DNA of 64,000 nucleotides from Pontiella agarivorans (GTDB lineage Bacteria; Verrucomicrobiota; Kiritimatiellia; Kiritimatiellales; Pontiellaceae), in assembly GCF_034531395.1 (NCBI RefSeq), contig NZ_JARVCO010000012.1, positions 930,001 through 994,000 on the forward strand. The letters run 5' to 3'. A program made the position numbers and the translations under genes. A model generated the notes under the pieces. The model made no database searches. It saw nothing but the letters and a program-made list of their open reading frames with translations, and was not told the origin of the DNA. Below are positions 61,735 through 64,000 of this stretch, piece after piece; positions within the stretch are counted from its first letter, which is position 1; the number at the start of each line of letters is the position of its first letter.

Positions 61735-62397
61735 ATGCTTTCAACAACGAAGAAAAGAAGTACGTGCAAGGTCCTTGAGATCCGTCGTTTAACGCCGGAA
61801 ACCGCCGTGGTGCGTTTTGAGCGGGAAGGACTTGATTTTGAGCCGGGGCAGTATATCCGGGTCGGTCTGGAGGGGGATCCGGAGATTCGCGATTATTCGG
61901 TGTATTCCGGGAGCAACCACGCGGACTATCTTGAAGTTCTTGTGCGCCGGGTGGAAGACGGTCTGGTTTCCAAGCAGCTGTGTGATCTCGACGTCGGAGA
62001 GGCAGTGAGTGTCGGCGGTCCGTACGGCCATTTCAAGCTGCTGGATGAGGTGCGTGAAAAGCCGCTGTTGCTGATTTCCACGGGAACTGGAATTTCGCCG
62101 TTTCACAGTTTTGCTGAGTCATATACCGGACTGAATTATCGGCTCATCCACGGCACGGCCCGCGCGGATGAAGCCTATGAATCTGATTTTTACGGGGATC
62201 ACTATTTTCATTGTGTATCGCGCGAAGAGGGCGGCGATTTTAAAGGGCGTGTGACGGATTATCTGCGGGATCTTGAAATCGACCCCGAAACGAATGCTTA
62301 TCTGTGTGGTAACTGCGATATGATCTATGAGGCCTTCGATATGCTGCAGGATAAAGGTCTTCCCACTGCTCAGATTCACACCGAGGTCTATTTTTAA
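61735..62397 (+). CDS. Ferredoxin-NADP reductase-like flavoprotein
   Basis: 220 residues. FAD-binding RDYSVYSG, nucleotide-binding LLISTGTGISPFHSF, and C-terminal YLCGNCDMIYEAF, as in ferredoxin-NADP+ or flavodoxin reductases. There is no separate ferredoxin domain. It probably moves electrons between NAD(P)H and a ferredoxin or flavodoxin. GAGG 6 bases upstream supports the start. Confidence 0.88.
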   Translation: MLSTTKKRSTCKVLEIRRLTPETAVVRFEREGLDFEPGQYIRVGLEGDPEIRDYSVYSGSNHADYLEVLVRRVEDGLVSKQLCDLDVGEAVSVGGPYGHFKLLDEVREKPLLLISTGTGISPFHSFAESYTGLNYRLIHGTARADEAYESDFYGDHYFHCVSREEGGDFKGRVTDYLRDLEIDPETNAYLCGNCDMIYEAFDMLQDKGLPTAQIHTEVYF

Positions 62398-62460
62398 TAT
62401 AAAGACGGGGTATTCGGGGTGATCATTTCTATCCCGTAAAAGCGCTGTCAGAGAACTGTC

Positions 62461-63795
62461 ATGAAATGTTGCGTTGTCACTTTAGGTTGTCAGATGAATC
62501 AGTCGGATTCCGAACGGATCCGCAGTGTCATTGAGAAATACGGTTATGAAATGACCGATTCCGAGGAGGCGGCGGATCTGATTGGTATTGTGGCGTGTTC
62601 GGTGCGGCAGAAAGCAATTGATAAGGTTTACAGTAAAATTGCAAAGTGGAACAGATGGAAGAATGAGCGTCCGCTGGTGACGTTTGTTTCCGGCTGTATT
62701 CTGCCGGCCGATGAAGTGAAATTCCTGAAATTGTTTGACCTGGTTTTCCGGATGAACGAACTCCCGGATCTGCCTAAAATGCTGCAGCAGTGCGGGGTGG
62801 CGACTGAGTTTTCAGTCCGGAATCCGGTTGCCGATATTGAGCGGCATGATGAGCGTACCGATTTCTGGCAGGTGGATCCGACCTACAGTTCGGACTTTGA
62901 AGCTTTTGTGCCGATCCAGAACGGGTGTGATAAGTTCTGTTCGTTCTGTGCGGTGCCCTATACCCGTGGCCGCGAGGTTTCCCGCCTGAGTGGTGATATT
63001 CTGCAGGAAGTGCAGAAGCTGATTGACCGAGATGTGAAGTCGATCACGCTGCTGGGGCAGAATGTGAACTCCTATGGATTGGATAAAAAAGGCGAAGAAA
63101 TTTCATTTGCCGAACTGTTGCGCAAAATCGGTGAGCTGGGTAAGGCCAGCGGCAAGGGTTTATGGGTGTATTTTACCTCGCCGCATCCGCGGGATATGAC
63201 GAGGGATGTGATTGAAGCGATTGCCGATTACGAGTGTCTCGCCAAGCAGATTCATCTGCCGGTGCAAAGCGGCGATGAAAAACTGCTGCGTAAAATGAAC
63301 CGGAATCACAGTATCGAGGATTATCTTAAAATTGTGGACGACATCCGCGAGCTGCTGCCGACGGCTACGATCTTTACCGATATCATTGTCGGCTTTACCG
63401 GCGAGACCGATGAACAGCTGGAAAATACGGCGAAGCTGATGCTGGGTGTGAAGTTCAATATGGCCTATATCGCCAAGTATTCGCCGCGTGTCGGTGCGCG
63501 CTCTGCCCGTTGGGAGGATGACATTACACCGCAGCAGAAGAGCGAACGACTGGCGCGCCTGACGGAAGTGCTCAAGCGTACGTCGCTGGAACACAATGAA
63601 TCGATGATCGGTAAAAAATATAAAGTGTTGGTTGAGCGGGTTGATCCGCGTAAGGAAGGGGCTGTGCAGGCCCGGACCGAAGGCAAGCTTCCTGTTCGTA
63701 TTACCGATGCGCCGGAAGATCTGGTGGGCACGTTCCAAACGGTGGAAATCACCCGGGCTTCCGAGTTATCGCTGACCGGTCGGCTGGTTGCCTAA
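62461..63795 (+). CDS. miaB: tRNA methylthiotransferase MiaB
   Basis: 444 residues. N-terminal cluster ligands Cys10, Cys46 and Cys79 (LGCQMNQSDSE, ACSVRQKA, VSGC), the radical-SAM motif C156-x3-C160-x2-C163 (GCDKFCSFCAVPYTRG), LLGQNVNSYG, and a C-terminal TRAM domain. It makes ms2i6A at tRNA position 37. RSVIEKYG and the TRAM end (EITRASELSLTGRLV) match MiaB better than RimO or MtaB. It overlaps the convergent tadA-like gene by 4 bp. A palindrome copy lies in the TRAM domain. Confidence 0.93.
   Translation: MKCCVVTLGCQMNQSDSERIRSVIEKYGYEMTDSEEAADLIGIVACSVRQKAIDKVYSKIAKWNRWKNERPLVTFVSGCILPADEVKFLKLFDLVFRMNELPDLPKMLQQCGVATEFSVRNPVADIERHDERTDFWQVDPTYSSDFEAFVPIQNGCDKFCSFCAVPYTRGREVSRLSGDILQEVQKLIDRDVKSITLLGQNVNSYGLDKKGEEISFAELLRKIGELGKASGKGLWVYFTSPHPRDMTRDVIEAIADYECLAKQIHLPVQSGDEKLLRKMNRNHSIEDYLKIVDDIRELLPTATIFTDIIVGFTGETDEQLENTAKLMLGVKFNMAYIAKYSPRVGARSARWEDDITPQQKSERLARLTEVLKRTSLEHNESMIGKKYKVLVERVDPRKEGAVQARTEGKLPVRITDAPEDLVGTFQTVEITRASELSLTGRLVA
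63733..63747. repeat. TTCCA-N5-TGGAA palindrome, copy 24
   Basis: Exact copy, centre AACGG, in miaB, frame F-Q-T-V-E. Confidence 0.75.
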
Positions 63796-64000
63796 TTCGC
63801 AGCGGAATCTTCGTCGATTCGACGCTGTTTTTTGCGATCTTTGGAGGCCTGTCGAAGTTTCTGGAAAAATTCCTGCATAACAAACCGGCATTCACCTTCA
63901 AGCAGGCCGGCTTCAACTTCAACCGCATGGTTTAGATCTGCTTCGTTGAGAATATTGAATTTCGATGTTGCGCCGCCGCGGACCGGATCGGTCATACCCC
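63792..64000 (-). CDS. tRNA adenosine(34) deaminase-like protein, C-terminal part
   Basis: The minus-strand frame runs off the right edge, so only the last ~69 residues are visible. GMTDPVRGGA, LNHAVEVEAGLLEGEC and EFFQKLR match the end of TadA-type nucleoside deaminases (DPKAGA, LNH.VEV..GVL..EC, FF). The zinc-binding HAE and PCxxC motifs lie outside. TadA makes inosine at the tRNA wobble position, consistent with the tRNA-modifying neighbour miaB. The Met at 63995 is internal, not the start. Confidence 0.75.
   Translation of the reverse strand, partial: GMTDPVRGGATSKFNILNEADLNHAVEVEAGLLEGECRFVMQEFFQKLRQASKDRKKQRRIDEDSAAN

Noticed and set aside
1-64000. tRNA or rRNA genes
   Set aside because: I scanned for T-loop (GGTTCGAATCC-like) and acceptor-stem patterns and saw none; absence should be confirmed with a covariance model.

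Overview
The window looks like a chromosomal segment of an anaerobic, Gram-negative, polysaccharide-degrading bacterium of the PVC superphylum, most likely Kiritimatiellota (Pontiella-like). The reasons are S1 sulfatases beside GH86-type agarase/porphyranase genes, secreted proteins with DxDGDG-type calcium-binding tails, KDO synthesis and a LamB-type porin (outer membrane), [FeFe]-hydrogenase maturation genes (anaerobe), and a histone H1-like Lys/Ala repeat protein. The taxon is inferred from gene content; no rRNA or tRNA gene was seen.

Layout. 1-5.4 kb: the tail of a secreted protein, trpE-trpG, and a DUF362 / NapH-like iron-sulfur pair. 5.4-8.7 kb: a twin palindrome, then nadE and guaB on the minus strand. 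8.7-9.6 kb: no convincing gene. 9.6-12.5 kb: a four-gene prepilin-like operon. 12.8-21.9 kb: housekeeping and metabolic genes (THUMP methyltransferase, panD, SNF2/SWIM helicase, YigZ, kdsA, an SGNH hydrolase, a UroD-family protein) with a divergent PocR-AraC regulator at 22.1 kb. 22.9-26.7 kb: an accessory island with IS3 and IS110 wreckage and three small minus-strand genes separated by attC-like sites. I read it as an integron cassette cluster without an integrase, entered twice by IS110-type elements at the same attC position. 27.0-40.9 kb: a LacI-controlled locus for sulfated galactans (two GH86 enzymes, two sulfatases, a DUF5060 protein, ThuA, a lipoprotein, a jelly-roll-like secreted protein). 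40.9-46.7 kb: histone-like protein, CDP-alcohol phosphotransferase, YiiX-like papain-fold enzyme, Cys-cluster protein, TonB-like and SHD1-like envelope proteins. 46.9-52.3 kb: TM1266-type regulator, aspA, hydF, hydG, hydE. 52.4-64 kb: rmuC, a zinc-ribbon protein, a DprE1/DprE2-like pair split by a frameshifted GxxExxY mini-element with inverted ends, a porin, a heterodimeric ABC exporter, a flavin reductase, miaB, and a tadA fragment running off the right edge.

The strongest signal that no gene explains is a dispersed 15-bp interrupted palindrome, TTCCA-N5-TGGAA (mostly TTCCAR-N3-YTGGAA). I count 24 exact copies by eye. About 0.06 would be expected by chance in 64 kb at equal base composition. 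Seventeen copies lie inside genes, 13 of them in the one frame that reads Phe-Gln-x-Leu-Glu; seven lie between genes. At least a dozen copies with one mismatch keep the same spacing. I do not recognise it as a described element.

Two mobile systems intersect in the island. IS110-type elements sit inside attC-like sites, and a 26-bp repeat that forms the inverted ends of the GxxExxY element at 55.3-55.8 kb also occurs alone in the spacer between two mismatched IS110 transposase halves.
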